A DNA stretch of 64,000 nucleotides from Mycolicibacterium stellerae (GCF_003719305.1 NZ_RARC01000027.1:1-64000); one strand, 5' to 3'; counted from the stretch's first letter, positions 24,639 to 32,825 are shown. Numbers and translations are program-made. The notes: generated from the sequence alone by a model not told the origin.

Positions 24639-24676
24639 CGTGACTCCCTCGTCATTGCTGTACAACTTCCGCTCTC

Positions 24677-24722
24677 ATCACAGAACATGAACCATCGCAA
24701 TGTCAAGCCTATTTTCGAAAAC
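24677..24722 (-). promoter_or_regulatory. promoter and TTTTCGAAAA operator of the leftward catabolic operon
   Basis: Read on the minus strand: TTTTCGAAAA (24712-24721), five bases, -35 TTGACA (24701-24706), 18 bases, -10 TGTGAT (24677-24682). It has the same layout as the promoter at 14824 and the same palindrome as at 25685. The operator also lies 64 bases upstream of the divergent gntR gene at 24785, so one site could control both. Confidence 0.68.
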
Positions 24723-24784
24723 CGCTGAGGCTGTCGCATGATGACACGATCGTCTATCATCAACCCCAGAAAGGAGGCCCGCCT

Positions 24785-25492
24785 GTGGCTCGTCCTATTG
24801 ATAAGGCTCGCGCGAACCGGTCTGGCGTGTACGACGAACTGCGGGCCGACATCCTCACCGGGCGCCTCGCGCCTGGGATGAAGCTGCCGTTCAACAGCCT
24901 GGTCGATCAATACCGCTGCAGCATTGGGGCGATTCGCGAAGCTCTGCAGCGCCTTGCCGAACAGGGGCTGGTGATTTCGGAGTGGCAGCAGGGATTTCGC
25001 GTCGTCGACGTCACCGTCGATGATCTTCGTGATCTGACCGTTGCTCGGTGTGAAATCGAAACGCTCGCTCTGCGCTATGCCATCCTGAACGGCGACGTCG
25101 CATGGGAGGCCGCCGCCATCTCGGCGCATCATGTACTGCAGCGGGCGCCGAGGTATGACCCAGACGATCCCGCGCGCTTCTCCGAGGAGTGGGTGGTGGC
25201 TCATCAGCAGTTCCACTCGGCGCTGCTGGCCGGTTGTGGGAACACCCGGATCTTGTCGATCGCCAATGCGCTGCGCGACTCTTCCGAGTTGTACCGCCGC
25301 TGGTCTGCTCCGCTGTACGACCGTGACCGTGACATTGAAGCCGAACACCGCGCGATCTTGGACTCGGTGGTGGCGCGTGACGGTCAACTCGCTAGCGATC
25401 TGCTCGCGGCGCACATTCAGCGCACCACGGACAAGCTCATCGAAGGACTGTCGGAAGATGATGAGGAGCCGGCGGCTGTTGCCAGCCGGTGA
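24785..25492 (+). CDS. GntR family regulator (FCD subfamily)
   Basis: A 235-residue repressor/activator. It has an N-terminal winged helix (about 12-75, VYDELRADILTGRLAPGMKL then RCSIGAIREALQRLAEQGLV) and a C-terminal FCD all-helical ligand domain. The latter has metal-site histidines in the AHHVLQ and EAEHRAI segments. FCD regulators usually sense sugar acids or related carboxylates. It starts at GTG 24785 with AAAGGAGG. It is divergent from the FAH gene; the likely master regulator of the island's catabolic operons. Confidence 0.9.
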   Translation: MARPIDKARANRSGVYDELRADILTGRLAPGMKLPFNSLVDQYRCSIGAIREALQRLAEQGLVISEWQQGFRVVDVTVDDLRDLTVARCEIETLALRYAILNGDVAWEAAAISAHHVLQRAPRYDPDDPARFSEEWVVAHQQFHSALLAGCGNTRILSIANALRDSSELYRRWSAPLYDRDRDIEAEHRAILDSVVARDGQLASDLLAAHIQRTTDKLIEGLSEDDEEPAAVASR

Positions 25493-25684
25493 CGGCGGCT
25501 CTTCCCCCTCGTCGTGACATGAGGTGTCGCCCGCTGCTCCCACCCGTGTGGTGACATCGCGGTGTCGGGCGAGTTCCCCTCGTCGCGTTGCGCTTGGCAC
25601 ACGCGCCCGGGTTCTGCGCTGGTACCTGCTTTCGCGTGCCCGAACATCGACGGAACAGCCTTGTTCCGACCGACGGCTAGATTC
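25493..25684. other. intergenic upstream of cupin operon, no supportable gene
   Basis: Part of a 320-base gap between gntR and the first cupin gene. No coding region with a ribosome site and recognisable product was found; the regulatory elements lie to its right, at 25685-25706. Confidence 0.55.
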
Positions 25685-25706
25685 ATTTTCGAAAACACCC
25701 TTGACT
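25685..25706 (+). promoter_or_regulatory. TTTTCGAAAA operator and -35 upstream of cupin/Gfo-Idh/AKR operon
   Basis: ATTTTCGAAAAC (25685-25696) is followed after four bases by TTGACT (25701-25706), the third copy of the shared arrangement. No good -10 is found at 17 bases; TGTGAG at 25721 is too close. The first gene starts 107 bases later at 25813. Confidence 0.55.
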
Positions 25707-25812
25707 TTTGCATTCCGCAGTGTGAGCGTTTGATGCGGGGGCAACGTCTCCTCGCCCGCGTAATCAGACGCGCGAGGCGCTCGTAAGCACACAGAGAAGG
25801 AGATGATCGTTC

Positions 25813-26247
25813 ATGCCGAGCATCATCACCGGCCACACAGATAACGCCGGCGAAGTCATGGGAGTTCACGGCGGCGAGGGAGCCATGCTGTGGGCGCGGC
25901 TGGCGACCGGCGCCCACCTGTACGGCGACTGGGATGGCATCGAATGGGTGGCATTCGAACCAGGCGGTCGCGCTGGCCTGCACACCCACAGCCATACCGA
26001 GGAAATCTGGTTCATCCTGCGGGGCACCGCCGAGATCGAACTCGACGGCGAACGCTACTTCGTGGAGCCTGGGTCCATCGTCATCACACCGCTGCACAGC
26101 CAACACGCGCTGTGGAACACCGGAACCGAACGCATTGAATACGTGGTGATTGAGGTCTTTCCGCCCGAGATCACATCCAAGCTGCCCTCTCGTCGGCCGA
26201 CCGAAGAACCGCAAAATGCGATCACCGCAGAAGGAGCGTTCCGCTGA
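25813..26247 (+). CDS. cupin domain protein
   Basis: A 144-residue single cupin. Motif 1 is GLHTHSHTEEIWFILRG (metal ligands HxH...E) and motif 2 is near PGSIVITPLHSQH. Such proteins are sugar isomerases/lyases or dioxygenases, or simply binding proteins; the substrate is not readable. ATG 25813 has AGAAGGAG upstream. The stop overlaps the start of the next gene (TGATG). First gene of a four-gene operon. Confidence 0.82.
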   Translation: MPSIITGHTDNAGEVMGVHGGEGAMLWARLATGAHLYGDWDGIEWVAFEPGGRAGLHTHSHTEEIWFILRGTAEIELDGERYFVEPGSIVITPLHSQHALWNTGTERIEYVVIEVFPPEITSKLPSRRPTEEPQNAITAEGAFR

Positions 26248-26558
26248 TGCCCACCTATGTCGGAAAGATCGAACAAAACGAATCCCTCGACGCCACGCAG
26301 TATTTCGCCGGGCCGTGGCGGCAGTTCGAACGCTCCGTGGTGCCGGCTAACGGATCACGCCGCCTGACCGCCGACGCCGTGGAGTACGCGGTGTTCGTGA
26401 TGTCGGGCACAGGGTCCTACCAGTTCAATGGCAGTCAACATCCCCTGACTCCAGGCAGTGCGGTCACCGTCGGACACGGTGCCGAGGTTCTCATTACCGG
26501 GGACCAGGCGACACCGCTGGAGCTGTTCATCACGACGTTGGCCGTGTCCGACTCCTGA
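26247..26558 (+). CDS. small cupin-like protein
   Basis: A 103-residue protein with a cupin-like beta-rich pattern (YAVFVMSGTGSYQFNGSQHPLTPGSAVTVGHGAEVLI) but without a clear HxH metal motif. It is coupled to the preceding cupin by TGATG, so the two may work as a pair or hetero-oligomer. Function unknown. Confidence 0.65.
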   Translation: MPTYVGKIEQNESLDATQYFAGPWRQFERSVVPANGSRRLTADAVEYAVFVMSGTGSYQFNGSQHPLTPGSAVTVGHGAEVLITGDQATPLELFITTLAVSDS

Positions 26559-26608
26559 CTCCGCTGCGGGTATCGACACGAACCGATCACACGAGAAAGA
26601 GTTCATCG

Positions 26609-27760
26609 ATGAACAAACTGCGGCTTGGCTTCGTCGGCGCCGGCGTAATCAATCAACGGCTGCTCCCCCACTTCGCCGTCGCCGATACCGCTGCGGTCGT
26701 CGACATCACCGGCATCTGCGACCCCATTGTCGAACGCGCACAACACGAAGCTGATCAGTTCGCCACCGCGCGGGCCTATCCCACTCTTGATGCGATGCTC
26801 GACGACGACCGCATCGACGCCGTGACGATCGGCTCACCCATCGGCCTGCATTACGAGCACTGCATGGCGGCCCTCACTGCCGGCAAACACGTTCACGTCA
26901 ATAAGACGATGTGCGTCACCACGGCCGAGGCCGACGCGTTGATCGCAGCAGCCGAGCAACACAGTGTCCGCCTCGTCGCGTCGCCAGGCGAAATGCTGCG
27001 ACCCCACAACCAGCAGATCAAGAAGATGATTGACGCGGGTGATCTCGGTACCCTGGCCTGGGCGATGTGCGGCGCCGCTTTCGGCAACTACCACGCCGAC
27101 GAACCCGAACGGCGCGGATCGCACACAGGCGATACGGTCGATCCCACCTGGTATTTCAAGAATCCCGGTGGCGGACCGCTGTATGACCTCACCGTCTACT
27201 CGCTGCACGGACTCACCGGCATCCTCGGGCCGGTCCGCCGCGTCACCGCCCTGTCAGGAACGCTGCTGCCGCACCGCGAAGTCAACGGCAAGCCGATTGC
27301 CGTCGAAGCACACGACAACACCGTGATGCTGCTCGACTTCGGCGACAACCGATTCGCGGTCGCCTACGGCACCGCCGCCGGCAACCTCAGAACACGAAGC
27401 GACATCGAGTTCGACTTTTCTGGACGGTACTTCGGAACGCACGGCACCATCACTGGGCTACTGCTCAACGGGGCACCATTCGACTACCCCGGCTGTGAGA
27501 TCGCCCGGCAGGCACCCGACGGCGGCGTGCACTCCAATTTCGGTGGCAACGAATGGGTCCTACCGCACATCTCCGAACCCCACCGCTCGCTGCAAGAACT
27601 CCACGTCTTCGAAGACATCATGCAAATGGTCGACTGGGCTCGCGAGGGACACCCCTCCATCGCCACAGCCGAACACGCGCGCCACGTCATCGAGATCATC
27701 GAGATGGCATACCTGGCCGCCGAAACCGGTGTCGCCCAGACGCTGAACACGAAATTCTGA
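26609..27760 (+). CDS. Gfo/Idh/MocA family oxidoreductase
   Basis: A 383-residue NAD(P)-dependent dehydrogenase acting on sugars, cyclitols or glycosides. The N-terminal Rossmann motif is GFVGAGVINQRL, and the signature EKP-type region appears as GKHVHVNKTMCVTTAEADAL (Lys kept, Pro replaced by Thr). The C-terminal alpha/beta domain has GGGPLYDLTVYSLHGLTGILG. GAAAGAG precedes the ATG. Together with the ribose-type importer it supports a sugar-like substrate for the island. Confidence 0.87.
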   Translation: MNKLRLGFVGAGVINQRLLPHFAVADTAAVVDITGICDPIVERAQHEADQFATARAYPTLDAMLDDDRIDAVTIGSPIGLHYEHCMAALTAGKHVHVNKTMCVTTAEADALIAAAEQHSVRLVASPGEMLRPHNQQIKKMIDAGDLGTLAWAMCGAAFGNYHADEPERRGSHTGDTVDPTWYFKNPGGGPLYDLTVYSLHGLTGILGPVRRVTALSGTLLPHREVNGKPIAVEAHDNTVMLLDFGDNRFAVAYGTAAGNLRTRSDIEFDFSGRYFGTHGTITGLLLNGAPFDYPGCEIARQAPDGGVHSNFGGNEWVLPHISEPHRSLQELHVFEDIMQMVDWAREGHPSIATAEHARHVIEIIEMAYLAAETGVAQTLNTKF

Positions 27761-27810
27761 GCCAGGCGAGCACTCACATGGGCGAAGAATGACGAAAGGT
27801 GAAGCGACCG

Positions 27811-28902
27811 ATGCAGTATCAGCAGTTGGGCAAAAGTGGCCTTCGCATCTCGCGACTCACCATGGGAACGATGAGCTTCGGTGGCGGAGGAAAGTTCTCA
27901 AACGTGGGTACAACCGATACCCAGGACGCGACTCGGATCCTCGACATTTGTCGAGATCGGGGCATCAATCTCGTCGACACCGCCGACGTCTACTCCGATG
28001 GGCTCTCGGAAACCATTGTTGGAGAAGCGATCAAGAACTCGCGCGACCACTGGCTGGTGGCGACCAAGGTCCGCTTCCGTCTTGCAGGAGCAAGTGTCAA
28101 CGACGTGGGGTTATCTCGGCACCACATCATCCGCTCTCTTGAACGATCGCTAGAACGTCTGCAAACTGACCACATCGACCTGTACCAGGTTCATCAATGG
28201 GACGGCCAGACACCGCTGGAGGAAACTCTGTCGGCGTTGGACACCCTTGTGAAACAGGGCAAAATCAGATACATCGGGGCCAGCAACTACAGTGGCTGGC
28301 AGCTCATGAAAGCGCTCGCAACAAGTGATGCAAAAGGGCTATCACGTTTTACCTCTGAGCAGATTCACTACTCGCTCCAGTCGCGCGACGCCGAGTTTGA
28401 ACTACTCCCCGCAGCGCATGACCAGGGCCTCGGGGTGCTTGTGTGGAGCCCCCTCGCCGGCGGGCTGCTTTCGGGCAAGTATTCGCGTGCCCAAGATGGC
28501 TCCGTCGCCGGACCTAAGGGAGCCCGTCAGATGTCGGAGTGGTCTGAGCCCCCAATCTATGAAGGGGAGAAGCTGTTTCGCATCCTCGATGTCCTCTGGG
28601 AGATCGCCGGCGCCCACGGAGTCTCGCCCGCTCAGATGGCATTGGCATGGCTGCTGAACCGCCCCGCCGTGACATCACTGGTAATCGGCGCCCGCACGTC
28701 CCAGCAACTAGAAGACAACCTCGCCGCAGTAGACATCGAGTTAACAGACGAAGAAGCTCACCGTCTTGAATCGGTGAGTCGACCCAACCTGCTATATCCG
28801 TATTGGCATCAGCGAGACAACGCTACTGATCGCCTCTCGGCCGCCGATGCGGTATTACTCGGTCCCTACCTGAACGCCACCCGACGATCCAACATGGCGT
28901 AG
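27811..28902 (+). CDS. aldo/keto reductase
   Basis: A 363-residue AKR of the YghZ/YajO/voltage-channel-beta type. The catalytic tetrad is D56, Y61, K86 and H128 (DTADVY, ATK, YQVHQWD). It reduces aldehydes/ketones or oxidises sugars with NADP. ATG 27811 is preferred (GAAAGG upstream); GTG 27799 is in frame. Three TTA leucine codons and AT-richer wobble positions set it apart from the core genes and suggest recent transfer. Last gene before the right end of the island. Confidence 0.86.
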   Translation: MQYQQLGKSGLRISRLTMGTMSFGGGGKFSNVGTTDTQDATRILDICRDRGINLVDTADVYSDGLSETIVGEAIKNSRDHWLVATKVRFRLAGASVNDVGLSRHHIIRSLERSLERLQTDHIDLYQVHQWDGQTPLEETLSALDTLVKQGKIRYIGASNYSGWQLMKALATSDAKGLSRFTSEQIHYSLQSRDAEFELLPAAHDQGLGVLVWSPLAGGLLSGKYSRAQDGSVAGPKGARQMSEWSEPPIYEGEKLFRILDVLWEIAGAHGVSPAQMALAWLLNRPAVTSLVIGARTSQQLEDNLAAVDIELTDEEAHRLESVSRPNLLYPYWHQRDNATDRLSAADAVLLGPYLNATRRSNMA

Positions 28903-29354
28903 CCCCGGTGAGGCCAGTCAAGGCCGAGGTCGTCGGTTGCCCGGGTTCGCGTCGAGCGACGCCACCAGACGGCCCTCCCTCGCCGATTTGCTGCAGCACG
29001 TCGGAGATTACACCGCATGGAGTTGCTGCACGCGGTGCAATAGCTGGGGAGAGCGAGCCCCTGCACCTGAGCACACCGCAGCCATCGCTGCGCTGTCGTG
29101 ATGTGAAGTTCGTTGCGTCGTGCCGTTGCGTCAGCAGGGTACGCGCGGCTATCGAAGCTCGGCCGCGACGCGACGCCCACAATTTGCATCGCTGCGGTGA
29201 GTGCTGAAGAACAAACCCCCGTTGTGCCAAGAGTGTGCCAAGACGGTCCGAAACAAAACGAGAACGGACGAACTCGGCGGACCCAAAGAAATCGCTGAGC
29301 TGCGCATTTCGGGATCAGGTGCTACGCCGCAGAACGCCATGGATAGCGTTGCTC
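28903..29354. other. right end of island, no supportable gene
   Basis: 452 bases between the aldo/keto reductase and the right att copy. It contains the second 27-bp repeat (29214-29240) but no integrase, transposase or other coding region that can be supported on either strand. Confidence 0.6.
29214..29240 (+). repeat. 27-bp repeat with doubled TGTGCCA, right copy
   Basis: Exact second copy of the sequence at 12148-12174, same orientation, ending 114 bases before the right att repeat. It has two TGTGCCA heptamers on an 11-base period. Candidate integrase or excisionase arm site. Confidence 0.6.
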
Positions 29355-29402
29355 GGTTTTACACACCAGCGGTCGGCGGTTCGATACCGTCCGCGCCCAC
29401 CA
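29355..29402 (+). repeat. attR-like direct repeat: 3' fragment of tRNA-Val
   Basis: Second copy of the 48-bp repeat, identical to the tRNA-Val 3' part including CCA. The sequence upstream has no matching acceptor 5' strand or D arm, so it is a tRNA fragment left by integration and not a second tRNA gene. Ordinary chromosomal genes resume to its right. Confidence 0.92.
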
Positions 29403-29479
29403 TTCACCGACGCTCGACCGGCTGCGCCGCACTCGGCACGGCTGGCGCAGCCGTCAGCGCCACGTCGGTGCCTCGGTGG

Positions 29480-30013
29480 TCAATGACTGGTGAAGGTCAT
29501 CCGGGAGAGCATTCGATCGCGCAGTGTCATGGTGTGCAGTAGGACAGCGCTCACGTGAGCCGCTATCGCAACCACCAGCAGATAAGCAACGACCGAATGC
29601 GTCTGGCGAAGAAAGAAGTAGATGTGCTCGTCGAAGGGCGCGATGGCGGGCAGCCGTAGGACGCCGAAGACAACGACGGGTCTTCCGGCCGCCGATTCCA
29701 TTGCCCAGCCGACCACTGGTTGCAACAACAGGAGCCCGTACATGGCGAGCTCGGATCCAACCACGAGCTTGTGCTCGAGCGCGCCGACCGTCTCAGGTAG
29801 CCGGGGTGTCCGGTGGGTGAAGCGGTTGGCGGCACGGGCGACAGTGATCACCAGGATCGAAATGCCGAGCGTCATGTGAATGCCGACCAGCGCGGCATAG
29901 GAACCCAGGGAGTTGACCATCGCGAACCCCACCAGCAGAGTGGTGAACACCAGTGCGGCGGTCAGCCAGTGAAACACTCTGGTACGCAGCGGATAGCGAG
30001 CCGGTGTGGTCAT
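29480..30013 (-). CDS. cytochrome b561 family membrane protein
   Basis: A 177-residue protein with four transmembrane segments. The histidines of a di-heme b561 are visible: RVFHWL near the N-terminus, VGIHMTLG, and RQTHSVVAYLLVVAIAAHVSAVLLH. It passes electrons between the quinone pool and a periplasmic partner. The ATG at 30013 overlaps the stop of the upstream catalase-like gene (TGATG), so the two are co-translated and probably act together. Confidence 0.85.
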   Translation of the reverse strand: MTTPARYPLRTRVFHWLTAALVFTTLLVGFAMVNSLGSYAALVGIHMTLGISILVITVARAANRFTHRTPRLPETVGALEHKLVVGSELAMYGLLLLQPVVGWAMESAAGRPVVVFGVLRLPAIAPFDEHIYFFLRQTHSVVAYLLVVAIAAHVSAVLLHTMTLRDRMLSRMTFTSH

Positions 30014-31101
30014 CAAGGTGTGACCTCGTCGACTTGTACCGCCGACGGTGATGCGGTCTCGCCGGACCGCAGCCGATAGGACGCGGCGTACACAGATGAC
30101 CGGGCGCTCAACAGGGGGTCGCCGGAGGGTTCGATCCCGTCGGGGAGGACCAGCGGATCGAAGTTCACGTCGCGCGCGTTGCCCGGAGCTTCAGTCTGCG
30201 CGGCGATCAAACTCAGCGTGCCGGCGTCGATTACACGTCGATCCGACGGCCAAGGCTGCGTGGCGTCGTCCACGGGATCCGAAGGTTGGCCCACGGTCAG
30301 GTGGAGCTTCCATCGCAACGGGCCGGTGCGCAGTTGCCGGACGACAGAATTGAACAGCGCGTTGTCGCCTGCGGGTTTCGGGGGTAGGGCCGATTGTTGG
30401 GGCACGAAGGCCCAGCGCACCGGGGTGCGGGTACCGGCGTCATTGACGAAAAAGAACGTGTTGAGGCTCGAGAAGGTGCTGTCGGCGAATCCGCTTGTCG
30501 GAGGAGTCTTCTTGATGATCGCCATTGCGGCCACCGTTTCTGGGTGGGCGGTGTTGAACCGGGCCATGGCGTCGGGGTCGGGTTTACCGGTCGCAGCGAC
30601 GATCTTCGACGCGAGCAGTCGGTCGTAGAAGCCTTGCGGCGAGCTGTCCGGGAACACCGGCAAGCTGAGGTTGGCGCTGCGCCATTGATCAGGCCCGGGG
30701 AAGCCGAATGCCAGTGCGAGACCCCGCGCCGCTGAGGGTGTGTCGGCGACCGACGGGTCTCCTCCGGTGAGAGAGAACCGTCCTGTGACCGACGTCCTGC
30801 CGGCCGCGAAGACAGCTGCAGAGGACAGCTCTGCGCCGTTGCCGTTGCTGTCGAACAGGCCTGTGACTGCCATGCCTTTGGCGTGATTCCTGCGAAATCC
30901 CGGGTGGCGGCCAAACACGGTTTGGAAGCCGTCGATGAAAGTCTGGCGCGACAGAGTTCTCGGAGCGATCCAGTTGTTCGCATACGCGACAGCACCCAGG
31001 TCGACGGCCAAAAAGGCGGCAACGGCGCCAACGCCGGCGAGAACGGAACGTCTGGTCACTGGGGCCCCGAGCCATTTCGCGCCCGGGGGCTCTCTGTCCA
31101 T
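30013..31101 (-). CDS. catalase-related peroxidase, membrane-targeted
   Basis: A heme peroxidase of the small-catalase (SrpA/YdgJ-like) type, about 362 residues. An N-terminal Tat-like/hydrophobic segment (TRRSVLAGVGAVAAFLAVDLG) suggests export or anchoring. The distal-side motif HPGFRRNHAKG and the proximal RxxxY (RSSVYAASY) near the C-terminus are present. These enzymes are usually peroxidases and not true catalases. The start at 31101 follows GGTGGCCAAGGAC; an in-frame Met at 31143 is an alternative. Confidence 0.82.
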   Translation of the reverse strand: MDREPPGAKWLGAPVTRRSVLAGVGAVAAFLAVDLGAVAYANNWIAPRTLSRQTFIDGFQTVFGRHPGFRRNHAKGMAVTGLFDSNGNGAELSSAAVFAAGRTSVTGRFSLTGGDPSVADTPSAARGLALAFGFPGPDQWRSANLSLPVFPDSSPQGFYDRLLASKIVAATGKPDPDAMARFNTAHPETVAAMAIIKKTPPTSGFADSTFSSLNTFFFVNDAGTRTPVRWAFVPQQSALPPKPAGDNALFNSVVRQLRTGPLRWKLHLTVGQPSDPVDDATQPWPSDRRVIDAGTLSLIAAQTEAPGNARDVNFDPLVLPDGIEPSGDPLLSARSSVYAASYRLRSGETASPSAVQVDEVTP

Positions 31102-31358
31102 GTCCTTGGCCACCTTTCGAATTCCACGGGCGGATTGCAGCATTCAATTCAGCCGCTCACAGGAAGCATCCCCGCCACCGCCCACCTGCAGCATTGCTGC
31201 TAGTGGCCAATCAAGATACTGGGCAGCCGGACCTGCCGACACCCGCTAGCAGGAATAGTCGGACCGAACGCTCCTCGATACACTCGCGACGGAATCGATC
31301 GACGGCGTTCACCCGGTGGCGGTTTGGACTGACTCGGACGGTAGAACAGGACCCAAAC

Positions 31359-32426
31359 ATGACGCCATCAGCCGGCAGCCTCTTACATCCCGACATGGAA
31401 GACACCGGATCCGGATTGGATTACGGGGCGCGGCCCGATGCACTCCTCGGTGACATCACGCCCAATCATCAGTTCTTCATTCGCAGCCATGCGCCTACGC
31501 CGGAGATCGATCCGGCGACCTGGGAATTGCGCATCGAGGGCGAAGGTGTCCGCCGGTCGATGAGCTACACCTATCGGGATATCTGCAGTGCATTCCCCGT
31601 CGTCTCGGTGACCCGCACGATCGAATGCGCAGGAAACCGCAGGGTCCTCTTCGGCCGTGAGGTCGGACGGGTCTTCGACGGCACTCAGTGGGGTCGCGGC
31701 GCCATCAGTACTGCGCAGTGGACAGGCGTGCGGCTGCGCGATCTTCTCGAACCGGCCGAAGTCACCGGGGGCGCAGTGGAGGTGATGCCCGAGGCGCTCG
31801 ACGCCATCCGGGCTCGCAGACCACTGCCACTGGCCAAAGCGCTTGCCGACGACACGATCGTCGCATTCGCGATGAACGGTGAAACGCTGCCCGCCGACCA
31901 CGGTTTTCCCGCCAGACTGGTGGTATCGGGCTGGCTCGGTGCGGCGAGCATCAAATGGTTGGGCCGTATCGAGGTGGCCGAACACGCCATCCAGGTGCCG
32001 TGGAACACCGAAGACTATGTGCTGATCACTGAGAACCCTGCCGGGGATAACGGGAACAGATCAGTGATCACCGAGCCTGCCCTTTCGACTCTGGTCGAGC
32101 TGCCCTGGCCGGCCAACCTGCAACCGGGAGTTCATCTCATCCGAGGACGGGCGTTCGCAGGCGAAGCCCGAATCGCCAAAGTGGAGACGCGAATCGACGA
32201 TGGCCCGTGGGTCCCGGCGACCATCATCTCGCCGGGGGAGCCAGGCGTATGGGCGCGGTGGCAGATCCGCTGGACCGCCGAACCCGGGGAACATGTGTTG
32301 CGGGTTCGGGCAAGTGACGACCGCGGACGGGTGCAACCGGAGTCGACGCCGCCCAACCTGCTCGGCTACATGCACGAGTCGGTACTCGCCCATCCCATCA
32401 ACGTCAACGACGAAGCCCGCCAATGA
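31359..32426 (+). CDS. sulfite-oxidase-like molybdopterin oxidoreductase
   Basis: A 355-residue protein with an N-terminal Oxidored_molyb domain and C-terminal Mo-co dimerisation domain (from about 235), as in plant/bacterial sulfite oxidases. The Mo-ligating cysteine lies in TIECAGNRR; TPNHQFFIRSHAP is the usual entry motif. No signal peptide is seen from ATG 31359, so the enzyme is probably cytoplasmic. It is divergent from the catalase/b561 pair. Confidence 0.86.
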   Translation: MTPSAGSLLHPDMEDTGSGLDYGARPDALLGDITPNHQFFIRSHAPTPEIDPATWELRIEGEGVRRSMSYTYRDICSAFPVVSVTRTIECAGNRRVLFGREVGRVFDGTQWGRGAISTAQWTGVRLRDLLEPAEVTGGAVEVMPEALDAIRARRPLPLAKALADDTIVAFAMNGETLPADHGFPARLVVSGWLGAASIKWLGRIEVAEHAIQVPWNTEDYVLITENPAGDNGNRSVITEPALSTLVELPWPANLQPGVHLIRGRAFAGEARIAKVETRIDDGPWVPATIISPGEPGVWARWQIRWTAEPGEHVLRVRASDDRGRVQPESTPPNLLGYMHESVLAHPINVNDEARQ

Positions 32427-32480
32427 CGTCTTCCTGAAGCTCGGCGCGGTTGACCGTGTCGGACAGCGTTCGGCGACAAG

Positions 32481-32510
32481 GATTCTGGGTACATTCCTGC
32501 ACCCAGAATC
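32481..32510. terminator. hairpin between convergent genes
   Basis: A perfect 10-bp inverted repeat, GATTCTGGGT and ACCCAGAATC, with a 10-base loop lies between the ends of the convergent genes at 32426 and 32538. There is no T-run, as is common for mycobacterial terminators. It could serve both strands. Confidence 0.5.
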
Positions 32511-32537
32511 TCGTCGCTACAGGCAACGGGTCAGCCG

Positions 32538-32825
32538 TTATTCCTGGCCGTCGTCGGTCTTGTTGAGCGCACGGTCGGTGCTACGGATCAAGTTGCGGTT
32601 GAACTGGTACTGCGCGGCCGCGAGGGTATCGGCCAATTCGAGTGCCGCGTCCACGAGCTTCGCGCGAAGGGGTTGTACCGCCTCGGGGATGGCCTCGTCG
32701 ATCGTGTGGCGGAACTTCCGAAGTGCCTCGGCGGTGGCGTGCTGGCCGACCTTGGCCGACTCGCGGACCTCCTCGAGCAGATCGCCAGCTGTTGTGGGGG
32801 AGTGGGATTCGACAGTAGCGGGCAT
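32538..32825 (-). CDS. small helical protein of unknown function
   Basis: A 95-residue, almost entirely alpha-helical, amphipathic protein (LLEEVRESAKVGQHATAEAL...AALELADTLAAAQYQFNRNL). No signal or membrane segment. The pattern resembles phasin-like or HBHA-like helical proteins, but no family is recognised. GAAAGGAT precedes the ATG, supporting expression. Confidence 0.6.
   Translation of the reverse strand: MPATVESHSPTTAGDLLEEVRESAKVGQHATAEALRKFRHTIDEAIPEAVQPLRAKLVDAALELADTLAAAQYQFNRNLIRSTDRALNKTDDGQE

Larger units (their letters stand above)
12049..29402. mobile_element. 17.3-kb genomic island integrated at tRNA-Val
   Basis: The segment is bounded by identical 48-bp direct repeats (12049-12096 inside the intact tRNA, and 29355-29402). 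This is the signature of tyrosine-recombinase integration at the 3' end of a tRNA gene. Inside are a TetR-glycosyltransferase-AtpE operon and a sugar/aromatic catabolic cluster with its own GntR regulator. TTA leucine codons appear in the AtpE-like gene and three times in the aldo/keto reductase, unusual beside the flanking core genes. No integrase, excisionase or conjugation gene is visible, so the island is probably immobile by itself. Confidence 0.85.

Noticed and set aside
29355..29402. A second tRNA-Val gene
   Set aside because: Only the 3' 48 bases are present; no 5' acceptor strand or D arm lies upstream.
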